Assembly: GCA_018287875.1 (NCBI GenBank)
Contig: JAGVVL010000022.1
Coordinates: 3,038,001-3,102,000 of the forward strand
Source: Nigrospora sphaerica
Lineage: Eukaryota > Ascomycota > Sordariomycetes > Amphisphaeriales > Apiosporaceae
Direction: 5' to 3'
Length of the DNA stretch: 64,000 nucleotides
This document shows positions 43,517 through 53,967 of this stretch, piece by piece. The notes under the pieces were generated by a model that saw nothing but the letters and a program-made list of their open reading frames with translations, was not told the origin of the DNA and did no database searches. Numbering within the stretch: the first letter of the stretch is position 1; each line of letters begins with the position of its first letter. Both the position numbers and the translations under genes were made by a program.

Positions 43517-44567
43517 CTAGTTTCGGATACGCTTGGAGGCTGGAGCTTCGTTTTCTTCGTCGTCGACGTCGGCAACTGTACTGGCTGCTCTTTTAGTCGG
43601 TTGCTTCTGTAAGCCGCTCGGTGTTGATTGCGCCGGAGCCTGAGCTGCTCCCACCGCCAAAATTGGGGCGGATGCGGTTGCGCCAGTTGGTGTCTCAGCC
43701 GCCACTGCCGTTGATGCTTCTGCCGGTACTACTGCTGTTGCTGCTGCTTCCGAAGCTGCTGCGGCTGCCATGTGCGCTTCTGCGCGTTCCTGAAGGTCCT
43801 TGAGCTCCCTTAGCAAACCAGGGTAGTCGGGGGTGACGCGCTGTTGGGATGTGGCGTAGGGAGACGAGAAGCTCTTTCTTTTCGAGTTGACGGCCTCTTG
43901 CGCTTTGAGCTCGGCCACCATGCCAGAAGCCCGAGAGACAAGGAACTTGTACAGAAAATTCCTGGCGGATGCGTCCCTTTCGTGGCGCACATAATCAATG
44001 AGCAGGCTCCTCCAGGTGCAGTACTGCACATAGTGATTGAACTCGGCGTGGTTGGCCTGACCGGGCTCGTGCAGATACGGCTTGTTGTCGAGGAGGGACC
44101 GGATGGTGATGAGAACTACGGGACGGTTCAGCTGCACAATGCCAAGCAGGCAGGGCGCCTCAGCCCACACTCACCCGAGTTGCAGTTCATGCTGAAGGTC
44201 CACGGCTCGCCCTGCCATGTACCCAGGATGCTCAGGCATACGGTGCCCTCCACGTAGAGGTTGGGGTGGATTCTGGAGCCCGTATGCTGTATGAACTTGA
44301 CCTTGGGGGGAACCTGGGGGGCGGGTGAGCTTTGATATCTCGAGTCAGGCGGGCGGGACTTGGTTAGGGGCTCACCATGGGGTAGTTGTGGGGAATTTCA
44401 AAGTGCAGCTTAACCAGCTTGTACTTGTAGAGGCTGTCGTCGGGGCCCACGACGTAGGCGTCGAAGCTGAGTAGGTCGTCATCCTTGAAAAATGCAAAGT
44501 AGTCCTCGTTCTCCGTTTGCAGCATCTGGCGCTCGCGCGTCATGCGCTTCGTCGCCAGCGCCGCCAT
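43517..44567 (-). CDS. Ubiquitin-conjugating enzyme E2, UBE2Z-like
   Basis: Exons 44567-44376, 44313-44175 and 44115-43517 join to 309 aa; introns are 62 and 59 bp. The second acceptor is CCGTAG at 44116, not the earlier TGCAG, because only this one keeps VLITIRSLL in frame. The UBC fold occupies about 1-170: HPN at 80-82 (SRIHPNLYVEG), catalytic Cys90 in GTVCLSILGTW, and the extension IRSLLDNKPYLHEPGQ typical of UBE2Z/BRUCE-type E2s. Residues 210-309 are Ala/Thr/Val-rich and disordered, ending in acidic DVDDEENEAP and ASKRIRN, which with upstream KQPTKRAAS looks like a bipartite nuclear signal. In animals UBE2Z works with UBA6; fungi generally lack UBA6, so the E1 partner is unclear. E2 activity is well supported; the pathway is not. 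Confidence 0.87.
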
Positions 44568-45566
44568 GATGGGAAAGCGACGGGGGCGTCGTGGCAGTTT
44601 GGCCGAGTTGAGTGGATCAGAAAGCGGGAGGGCGTTGCAGCGTGGCCAAATGCAACGGACAAAGGGAGGCGAACAAAGAAGAATGGGAGGGGCTGCCAGA
44701 AAGGTCGCGATGAGGGTGCGGTTGAGAGATGCACCGAGGAAGTATGGGTACTACAAGATGCTTGCAGCCAGTGAGTTGCCATAAGATGGAGGGTCGTTCG
44801 GCTGGGTTGAGTCTCCGAGCACATGAGTTGTCCCCATTGGATGTGTGTCCATGGATGGAGGTTAGTGTCCATGGGTGGGGGGGGGGGGTGTTGAATTTCA
44901 TGGTCCCGGCGACTCAGTAGCCCTGCACCTGCAACCTGCACCTGCACCCCCTCTGCCCCTCCATGGTGTAGGTAGTTGTACTGGCCAGACGGGGGAACCC
45001 GCGGGAGCTTAGGCCGTGCTTCTCCCTCCTCCAACCAACCCATTTCGCCCACCTCGCCCACTAAATGCAACGCTAACCACCGCCTAACAGCTCTCCGGCG
45101 TAGGGCCACAACGTTCGCTATGCAGCTCCAATGGGATACCTGATCCTTGGGTAGGCGGGATCCCCATGGGATGCCCCGGGCGCTAAGTACTCTGGAAGCC
45201 GGCTTTAGGTGCCAAGAGCCCGGGGAAAGGAAGTAGCACCTACACTCACTACCTCGCCTTGCAAAACCAACCACGGTGATGTTGAAGCTGAATGCAACTT
45301 CTACATCATGAATTCATGAATAATGCTCGGGCTTCATTTCCTGTTTTATCTAACTCTTGCTTACCTACTTGCTTCATCCGGCCCATCCACCAACCGTAGG
45401 CACGTGTATCTATCTCCCCAGGACCGTCCTCGAATCAAACGGCGGAGGAGACGCCATGAGGATCCCGCCACTTGACACACACCAACCCGGTCCACGTCAT
45501 TGTGCTCAGCCTCGTAGAACTATTCTTCCTCGTACTCAGGCCCTTCCCGAGAAGGCCTCGGGGGCT
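44568..45566. other. Intergenic region upstream of the UBE2Z-like gene
   Basis: About 1 kb. It contains a G12 run at 44877-44888 and a short CACCTGCA-type repeat near 44925-44950. The 244-aa minus ORF 44540-45274 overlaps the start of the E2 in another frame and has no domain; I regard it as chance. Confidence 0.4.
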
Positions 45567-46204
45567 CTAAGCCCTTGCACGAGTTCGTACAGGATATACG
45601 CCGACGTCCAAAGAATCACAGTCGTCCGAGTTGGGGCCACGGAAGGAGACCGCCGGAGGGTTTTTCTTCTGGAGGAGTTGGAAATTAACCCGCAGGATAA
45701 ACCTGGCAATGTGATCGACGGGATTCCAATACCAGGCCTCTGGACGTGGTTCCGTACCGACGGGCAGGCCAAAATCCACGAGTAGCTCGTTCCGAGGCTC
45801 ATAATTGATACGGCCCTCAACCAGGGGCCAAGGACAGCGGTGGTCTGTCGGGCGAGCTGGACGGCCATTTTTGTACTCTTCCCACGCGTCCTTGGTTGCG
45901 TTGTCCCTTAGGATGCTACTCAGCCGCTCCGTCGAGGCATTCATGTCGCAGGGCGTCAGTTCTTTCGCAATGCCCACCCCAACCACGTACCCACGCGCGC
46001 GCTCGAACCTCTGGAGGTGGCGGGACAGAAAGCGATAAACAGGCTTGGACGGCCAGAAGGAGAAGAACGTGATGGCGATATTCTTGGCGAAATCGTAGAT
46101 CGGAAAAGAAACCGCCAGTCTCTGGGTGGGACGGCATTGGGGGCATCACTTTCCCAGTCGATCTTTTGCTTCGCCGTATCCACATAGCCTACGCGGTAGG
46201 CCAT
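45567..46204 (-). pseudogene. Broken ORF, possible pseudogene of a conserved protein
   Basis: Two minus-strand frames read like parts of one protein. From ATG 46204 the first frame gives MAYRVGYVDTAKQKIDWESD and on to about 46100. The second, open to the stop at 45567, gives FPIYDFAKNIAITFFSFWPS, FERARGYVVGVGIAKEL and AWYWNPVDHIARFILR. They differ by one reading frame, and the only AG/GT pair that would join them implies a 29-bp intron, too short for fungi. The simplest reading is a frameshift, either a mutation or a sequencing error. I do not recognise the family. Composition of the second part (balanced, aromatic, few Arg/Pro stretches) is protein-like. Confidence 0.35.
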
Positions 46205-46458
46205 GGTGATAAATACCCAGCGTTCCTGAATTCGGCTGAATGGCCTTTGAAGCAATACACATTGTAACTGTCTGGCTCTGGCCAGAAGATAAAGACCAGT
46301 TCTGACCCAGTCTTCCGTTTAACATTCGTTGTGTCTTAGTCAAAGTTGAAACCAGGAACGAGGACCTCGAGGCGTAGTAAAATCAAGTCTATTATGCCGC
46401 AGCGCCGGTATTCTATGTAGATCGCTCGTCTAAAAGTTCTATGTAGATCGTGTCGTCG

Positions 46459-48763
46459 TTAAATAGCAAAAGGTGTGGTATCGCTCCTCATGATATAAAC
46501 CTCGCCGACGAGGACCGCGCATCCCACAATCATGGACATGGCAATGATGGGAAGGTTGACGCGTGCGAATTCGACCTCACGAACGTGGATGTGCTTCCGC
46601 GCAAGGATGTCGCGCCAGAGGAGACCCGCAAGCGAGGCACTGAAGGCAATGCTGAAAGCGCCGTAGTTGACGCCAAGCGCCATGCTATACACCGTCGCCC
46701 AGAACTTGCGATCCGAGATGAACTGGCCCGACTGCTCGTGTATGGCTACCCAGTGTTGTATGATACGGCAAAGCAGGATGGTAGTACCAATATTGGTTCC
46801 GGCGAACTGACAGCCGGGGGTTAGCGGATAACTCGGCGGGACATTCGCAAGGTCACGTCCGGGCATCGGCGGGAGACTTACGTTGCACATGATAACTGAC
46901 ACAAAGGCCATGCCTCCGATAGCGCCAATAGTCCCCGTCTTGTCCACCCAATGGGTCCAACCGTAGGCGAAGACGGCCACCCAGCCCTTACTGACGAGGG
47001 CCTGTACCAGAATGAACATACAGAAAGAGAAGGGCACAAGGGCCACGGGCAGATGGGTTGCCACAGCCGCAACCGTGGGGAACGTCTCTTGCGTCCATCG
47101 AGTAGCGTCGCGGGTTAAGGAGGAAAGCGTCGTGGGACCGGTTTGCCTTCGAAATGCCACTTCGTCTTCCACACGCCTCTCGAAATCCCGAGTGCGCTTT
47201 TCCTCCGAGTCGGTCGAGCCTCGATTTCCGAGGTCCTCGCTGGACGTCGCGGGCTGCGAGTTGCCGACCGCCCCTTTCTCTATCCCATCGGCGTCTTTGA
47301 CAAACAGGCCGAGGCTGTTGACCATGCCCTGGTCAACCACGTCCTTCTTCGTCGCAGCTCGAGGCTGGTTGCTTTCAGGCGATGGCACGGCAGCAGCGCC
47401 GGATGCGGCAGCCGATGTTTTCTCGTCTCTCGGCATGGCCATCCGTTGCTCGTCTTGCTCGATGATGTCTCTCCTGACTCGTGCATACTCCACCGCACGT
47501 CGTCCCTTGCGAGCAATCGACCGGGTTTCCTCGCGATGTAGCCAGCCCAAGGCCAGGTCCCAGCAAAGCATCAAGAACGCAGCGGGTAGCGTCACGTAGT
47601 AGACGGGCTGGTGGCCGAGCGTGTCGCTCAGTGCGTTGATCAAGAGGATGCAGACGAGGGTCGCGGCCATGATGACGGCGCCGGCTGTTGCCCCACTCTT
47701 GTCCAAGAAGGGATTCATGATCTCCTCGAGCGACAGGAGCTTTGTCTGGTCGCCGTCGGCGAGGCTGTTCTCCTCCTCGCCTTCCGTGCCTCGCGCATGA
47801 GGGATATTGGGGTTCACCGGTTTCTTCTCCCTGGCCTCTTCAGGGAGTTCGTGCATCTTGATGGCGGAGGGTATGAGCGCCTCGTCGGCGAAAACGACGT
47901 ACAGCAGAAAGGGAAACAGGACGATGCTGGTGACCACGACCGGCACCACCATGTTAGCCGTGTATATGAAGAACTTGATGCCGAATGCGCCGGCGAGCAC
48001 TAGATTCGTGGGGTTCGAGGAGACGAGGATGGCCGAAGCGATGTTGGCTATGGCAAACTGCGTATGTATCCAGGCTCGCGGGTGCTCAATGTTGCTCGAC
48101 ACGCGCGTCATGTAGGCCAAGAAGGCCGTCCCGGAGAGAATGATGGGATCGTTGCCGACGAAGCTACCGAGGACGAAGAAGAAGGAGTAGAGGTAGAAAA
48201 ATAGCCTGTGGCCAACCTCGCCTCCCTTCTGGAGCACAATGAAAGCTAAGTACCGGATGAGGCCCGATGCGTCGATCGAAATGGCAATGTAGGCCAGCGT
48301 GATGAAGAATATCAGAATTTCGAGCGGCTCGATGTTGTCGGCGCTGATCGTGCCGCCGTACACCTCTTCGCGGCCGATGGCGAGGATGGCCAGTAGAAAG
48401 AGGTCCGCAATCAGGGGGGCCGTGAGAAAATTGAGCGGGAAATTGTATCGCACCCAGGGTTTGACCTTGTCGGTGCCCCCGTCATCTTCGGCGATGGCGC
48501 CGGACTTTTTGTGAGAAACCGGAGCCGTCACGCGCAGGCGCACCAGAGCATTAGAAACGGCCTCGTCGATAGACTGTGGGAAATATATAGGAATGTGAAA
48601 AGGGAATAAGACGACGATGTCTGAAAGGCGATCAGTAGAACTGTCCTACGGCATCGACAGGTGAAGAACTGAACTCACTGGTGACTACAAAAACAACGAG
48701 AGTGACAATGGACCGCCATTCCCGAATCTTATCGGTGTTTAGGTCGACTTTCTCAGACTCCAT
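46459..48763 (-). CDS. ArsB/NhaD-superfamily ion permease (CitMHS-like)
   Basis: Exons 48763-48679, 48620-46882 and 46806-46459 join to 723 aa. The first intron is 58 bp. The second (46807-46881) is 75 bp, a multiple of three without a stop, so an unspliced reading stays open; removing it joins IMCN to FAGTNIGTTILL, the conserved re-entrant block. The first exon encodes MESEKVDLNTDKIREWRSIV and most of TM1. The first permease repeat has SFVGNDPIILSGTAFLAYM and SAILVSSNPTNLVLAGAFG; the second repeat has the matching CNFAGTNIGTT. A polar loop of about 200 residues lies between the halves, and about 10-12 TM segments are visible. Family members carry arsenite, Na+/H+ or citrate; the ion here cannot be told. 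Confidence 0.88.
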
Positions 48764-50848
48764 CTTGGATATATGTTGTTGAAAGAAGCAGGAATGGACA
48801 AGAGAACGCCTGAGAGGGCTTGATGGTGAAACGTTTGGGCCACAGTCCAGGTCAGGGTCGGGCCATCAAATCGGCTTGCGGACTGCAGTCTTGGGGGTAG
48901 CCAAGTGTAAACTTCCAAACGGTTGGAGTTGACCGACAAAAACGATGAGAATTTCCCCGGCACCCGAGTCAAGATCGGCGCCGTGGTTCCGGGACGCAAC
49001 TGACACAGCTGACTACGGGATGAGGTGGTCAGGTCAAGCGCGACGACCTCAAGAGCAGCGAGGGTTTTTTGACCCGGCTCTCGTCCAATTCAGGGGCGAC
49101 TGCGATGGCCGCACTGGCCTATTTGGGCTGAATCCGTTAAGAAGAAAAAGCCCGGATCTCTGGCCTGGGATCCGTTGCGCGTTCCGAAACAGGGCAACCA
49201 CGAGATTGATTCTAATAGATGAAAACCAAGCTGAGGGTAGCTTTCCATGAGCCCTCGGGCGCGAGTAGGGATCAGAGTTACCCTGGATGGGGCGCGGGGA
49301 CAAATAGATGTACGAACTACCCAGTCGAGGGAGGGACCCCTAGCGTGTATTCCTCCACTACTTGCTTAGCCTGCCAACCGTCCAACTCAAAATACTTGCG
49401 GTACTGCCCAAGGGGTGGACAAAAAAAGGGCCCCAGCTAGGACAGTCTTCCACCGTGGCTTTGGTAGAGCTGCTGGGGCACCTTTTTTTGTCCACCATCT
49501 GCCGCCCTCACTTTGGGAGGGGAGACTTAGATGTAGGTGTACCTATGCAGAGTAAGTGTTACTACTCACTTGACCCAAGCAGTCGCTGTAGGGGTTCGAG
49601 TCTCGCAAGCGAACAAATAAACCTTCATATGAGGCGACACGCGCCTTGAACGCTCCCGAGAGTTATCTACTTGCCCATTTTGACTGCCCAGGCAGTTCCC
49701 AGCGCGCGGGAAAAACCCTGGCACACTCAAAGGCCGCTAAACAATAAGTTGGCAGAACAAGTGGCTCCTGCGGCTGAGCGAGCCGAAGGGTCGAGCAGGG
49801 GGAGAAGGGATGATGATGGACTGAAACCCACGGATGGCTGGCTGGTCGGGCACTGTCAGGCTTCCAGTCTGGCTCGCCTGGGCACCCACCCATTACAGGT
49901 CAGGCCGCCACGACAAGGGCCTATCGTGTCCTAACGGCTGCGACCTTTTGCGGTCTCTGGGGGCTGCAACACGCGGCCGCACATCTGGTGGCTCCCGATT
50001 CTTGACCGGCCGTTTTGCCACATGGTAGGTAGAGAGGAGGGTACGGCACAGCCGTGCAGACTAACACTATGTAGGTACCGAAGGTCTTTGCTTCCAAGCT
50101 TCCAAGGCGTGGGACGTGTACACAGTAAGCGATTGCCCCTGTAGCGGTATGGCCAAGCTCCGCCTAGAAACCAGACCGACCGGCCCACCCGATTCCCGCG
50201 GACTTAGCCGCCTACACAGTATTACAACGGTGCCGTGGATTGTTGCCATGGGCAGCCCTGCTTGAATGCCCCTGGGCAGGACAGGCTGTGCTGCTCGTAC
50301 CGAGAGTCGGTCGGGTGGATAGCAGAAGTAGTTGTTGTCACCGACCCAGATGGATAGCAGCAGACTGAGTACCCTTGGCGTGTAATTGCATCAGGTGCCG
50401 TGACATGGATACCAAGCACGAAATTCCGGAATAGGCAATTCGAAGAAGAATCAAGCCTTCGGCCGAGCTCGGCTCCCCACGCACTAACTGCACCACCGCT
50501 CGTAGGCCCAAGCCCCCAGGAATAGAGACCGGGCTGGAGTTTGCATGGCCAGAATGAATACCTGCTGCTCGATTATCTCGTCACGCCCGCCATGTCTTTA
50601 CCAACCGACGGGATCGCATGGCGATCCTCGCAGGCTTCTACGCAGTAGCGTCCTGTCACACCCGTCCGTCCCCTCACAGCCAATCGCTTTCTCTCGTTTC
50701 TGTCGTCACCCGTCAGGTGCTCGACTTGGCTTGCTGACATGCAGCTGCTCAGCCTCCCGGGGCCACGGCTTGCAGCTTGTCAGTTCCACTAACCCGGCCT
50801 TCCCCGCGATACCTGCCACTCCACTTCTGCCACCTCGACGACTTGAAG
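48764..50848. other. Intergenic region with large inverted repeat
   Basis: About 2.1 kb between the permease (-) and the next plus-strand features, so promoters of both lie here. The 83-bp inverted repeat (49414-49496) is the main structure. Short ORFs have no domains. A T-loop-like string near 49590 is not part of a tRNA that I can fold. Confidence 0.45.
49414..49496. repeat. Near-perfect inverted repeat, 24/25-bp arms
   Basis: Left arm 49414-49437 (GGTGGAC, seven A, GG, GCCCCAGC) and right arm 49472-49496 are reverse complements except for one extra base in the right arm. The spacer is 34 bp. No clear target-site duplication flanks it. It could be a minimal MITE or solo-TIR remnant, or a long hairpin. 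Confidence 0.75.
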
Positions 50849-50965
50849 ATGGACATGACCTCGCCGGCGACTTTGCAGATCGAGACGCCAGCTGTCCAGG
50901 CGAAGGATCAGCTCCCGGCGTCCTGCGATGCGTACTATGTCGATGGACGGCCGGCTCCGTTGCAT
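50849..50965 (+). CDS. Candidate first exon of a small unrecognised gene
   Basis: From ATG 50849 the frame MDMTSPATLQIETPAVQAKD through CDAYYVDGRPAPLH stays coding-like for 39 codons and ends at a plausible donor (CAT|GTGAGC). A possible second exon begins at 51017 (KYATVHDSDAG) after a weak GAAG acceptor, followed by another GTGAGG donor. I cannot complete a convincing gene, so this may be a partial or decayed gene. No family recognised. Confidence 0.28.
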
Positions 50966-51437
50966 GTGAGCGCTATGCATAGCTGCTGCCTAAGGAGGTA
51001 CTCAAGGAGCCTTGAAGAAGTACGCTACAGTCCACGACTCGGACGCTGGTGAGGATGCCGTTTTCGATCACCGAAGGACGGCGTCACCTGCCAAGCTCTG
51101 CCCCCCCCCCCGCGTGGCTCCCGCTCGCGCCTTCTCGATGCGGCTGAAGGAGCACGCGTGCTGGTCTTGCCTTCCTCTCTACCTGCTCTCTACCACCCAT
51201 CATAGTAGGTACTTAGACGTATCTTCTGCCGTGTCCTCCTCTCTTGAGCCATGACCCCAAAGAAGACGGGAAGGTTTCTCGGTGAGAAACAGTCAAGAAG
51301 ATATTCACTGGACGCGCGCGCCCAGAATGTACTTTGTCATGCCTCCAGCTTCCCAGCCTTAATCCGCCCACCACCTCAGGAGTCGTCGCGAGGTTTGAAC
51401 CCGCTTGAGCCTCTTCATCGCCCACTCGCAAGTAGAA

Positions 51438-53967
51438 ATGCCAGTATTGTCCTCAAGCCCATTGTCGACTATCCAGCTTGGCCGGGACGTGATTGCCAAC
51501 CTTTCCTCGGCTGCCACTGTTGCCGCCGATGCCGCCAACGCCACGGGGCCTCCCCCTTGGGAGGTGATATGCGCATTCCCCGTCTCTGGCCAGTACGGCA
51601 TTGGGTCTAGAATCCTGTGAGTTTCCCCATAGCACGAGCAGAGGGCTCTCCCTCTCGTGGGCCCAACTTCTTCCACCGCCGACTCCACCAGAGCTGGCCG
51701 TTGAATGCCTGGAGCGTAAGCTTAAGTTAAGCTTGGTTCTTGTGCATTGACTACGGCATCCCCCACAACGATCCAAAGCAGTCAGACCATCGCTAATGCT
51801 TCACCGCCTCTGTGCAAAAGATACTATTGCCTCGTGGCCACCTGCGTCTTTGCAAGGAAAGCAGAATGGCTCAGGAACGCCTGTCTCGCGGCGGCCCTCA
51901 TTTTCCCTGCCGTCGCTGCCTTTCATGCCATCGTGCTCGCGGCAACGCACAATGACCGTCAGTGTCGTCCCCCTCTGCTAGCGCTCCGGCTCGAGACCGG
52001 TGCTGGCATTTCAATGCACTTAAACGTAACTCACAATGCTCGAGATGCAGGTGTGGTCGACATGGACGTGTTCGGAGCTTTTCAGCTGTGCTCCATTGGC
52101 GTTCTGACGGCTCCGGTGACCGCCCTCCTCTCGCGAACCTACTTCAACGACCCCGGACGTAACATCATTTTCTTGTGGACCGGCCTCGTCCTTGCCGGTG
52201 AGCATACCCACCCGCCCCAGCACCATGAGCCGTCGCTGACACGCCGCTGAATGCAAAGGTCTTTTGAGCTTGACCGTCGAATTTTACCGTCTCGAACCCA
52301 TCCCCTGTCGGTATGGCGATGACGGCCAGAGGATCTCGCCTGCGCTGGGACCGAGCAGCTTCCCGTACGACAGCGCCAAGTGCGGTCTCGTCTGCGTGCC
52401 CGATGACCCCAATTCCAAGATGCGAGGTGGAGCCGCAAAGGACGTCCATGTGATTCCCGCCCCGGACGTGCTCAAATTTGGCACGGCAACCCTTCTTGCA
52501 GCCGCCTGCTGTATTCCCGCCATTCTGTCCATGGTGTCTATGTGGAACAAGATCCTCGAGATAAACTGGAAGCGGCGTTGGGGAAACTACGAAGCAGAAA
52601 AACGCCTGGACGAGCCGATCGAGGGCACCAACGGTGCCACCGTCGGCAGGATGCGGCATGTGAATGGGGCGATTCGCAGGTTCCTGAGTGTCATCGAGGC
52701 CCCCTTTTTTGTAGCCGCAGTTCTCGCCATTCTCATCGTGGGCGAGCTGAACTTCTTCAGCAGCCAGGTGTATTATGAGACGGAACCCATGGCCAGTATC
52801 GGTAGGTCGAAACCCGCCCTGACGTTGCCCCCGTCCTTGTGTACCGAGCGGAATGGTGTATGTATGGGATGGCTAACCAGCGTCGCTTCGTTCTCCAACG
52901 TAGGCCAGTGGGCTCCCATGGTGGGCACCTTTCTGGCTGCGCTGGGGTCCTTTCACATTCTCGCAGCAGATGAAGGGAAACCAACCCATGAAAGACCTTC
53001 GTCTCTTGCTTCGGAGTCCCCCTGTAACTGCCCGCACCATCCTGGTGGCTTAGAAAGCACACACTCGTCGCCGAGAAGCAGCCGCGACCATGGGCTGGGT
53101 ACTCGGCATCCCATATACGAAAGTCCCCAACAGAAGTCGTGGGAGATGCATGAGGGAGACATCGCCGATGTCGGGCTGCCGACCATGGTGTCCCAACATA
53201 GTTGTGCCCCTTCGCGCGGGAGGACCGACTCGATCGAGCAGGGACGCGGCCGGGTTGCAACGCCGGATACGATGCACACGACTGGAGAAGTGAGCAACGT
53301 AAACTCGCGGAGCAGAAGCCGCATCGCCGCGGCGCTGAACCGGTTCGGCGAGTACATTGGGACCCCGAGGCCCGATCTGTTCGACGACTCGGCTTTTCGA
53401 AGAGGCAAGGCGGCCGGCTATCCAGTTATCCCGGGTGAGAAGAGGCGTGTTCCGGACCTCTACCGCATCAAATCCAAGTACAAAGACCTTCGTCACTTGG
53501 AAGAGGAATACATACCCGACCTCCGGCGGCAGCGATCTAGGGCAGGGAGCTTTACCAACGCCGAACCTGCTTCGCCGATCTCAAGATCAGTATCCCCAAA
53601 TCCGTCCCAGCCAGGACGTTCACCATCAAGAGCACCTTATCCAGTAATTCAAGCGCCACGCTCCAACACGCTGCCTACCGATCCCACGACTCGTGGCTCC
53701 TGCGAGCCCCTTCCTCGGAACGGCAAACCACGGCGGTGCGGCACGCTCGAAGTGCCCTCGCCCGACCGTCACCACCCTACTCCCTGGGGTCATTTGGATG
53801 TTCCACCTTCCTCGGGCCCATCTGTCATTTCATCTCCCGGGGAGCAGAGTCCGCCCAGGATTGTGGTTTCCCCAGACCCGGGGACAGCAAACCATACGCC
53901 AGCTTTGATGCCAGTTGATCTGGAAGTCTATTCTCCACCACCAGGGGCTATGCCGCCTCAGACCTGA
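51438..53967 (+). CDS. Conserved fungal multi-pass membrane protein, 689 aa
   Basis: Five exons, 51438-51616, 51821-51957, 52051-52197, 52259-52801 and 52904-53967, join in frame to 689 aa; introns are 204, 93, 61 and 102 bp. The last intron is a multiple of three and stop-free. ATG 51438 is the first in frame. TM segments are seen at YYCLVATCVFARKAEWLRNA/CLAAALIFPAVAAFHAIVLA, MDVFGAFQLCSIGVLTAPVT, NIIFLWTGLVLAGLLSLTVE, FGTATLLAAACCIPAILSMV, FFVAAVLAILIVGELNFF and APMVGTFLAALGSFHILA. One extracellular loop has paired Cys (PIPCRYG ... KCGLVCVP). After about 340 the protein is a long, Ser/Pro/Arg-rich disordered cytoplasmic tail. It resembles a hypothetical protein conserved in Sordariomycetes; function unknown. 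Confidence 0.82.

Noticed and set aside
44540..45274. 244-aa minus-strand ORF upstream of the UBE2Z-like E2
   Set aside because: Overlaps the E2 start in another frame, has a Pro/His-rich character and no domain.
49560..49620. tRNA-like T-loop string (GGTTCGAGTC)
   Set aside because: No matching T-stem, D-arm or acceptor stem could be paired around it.
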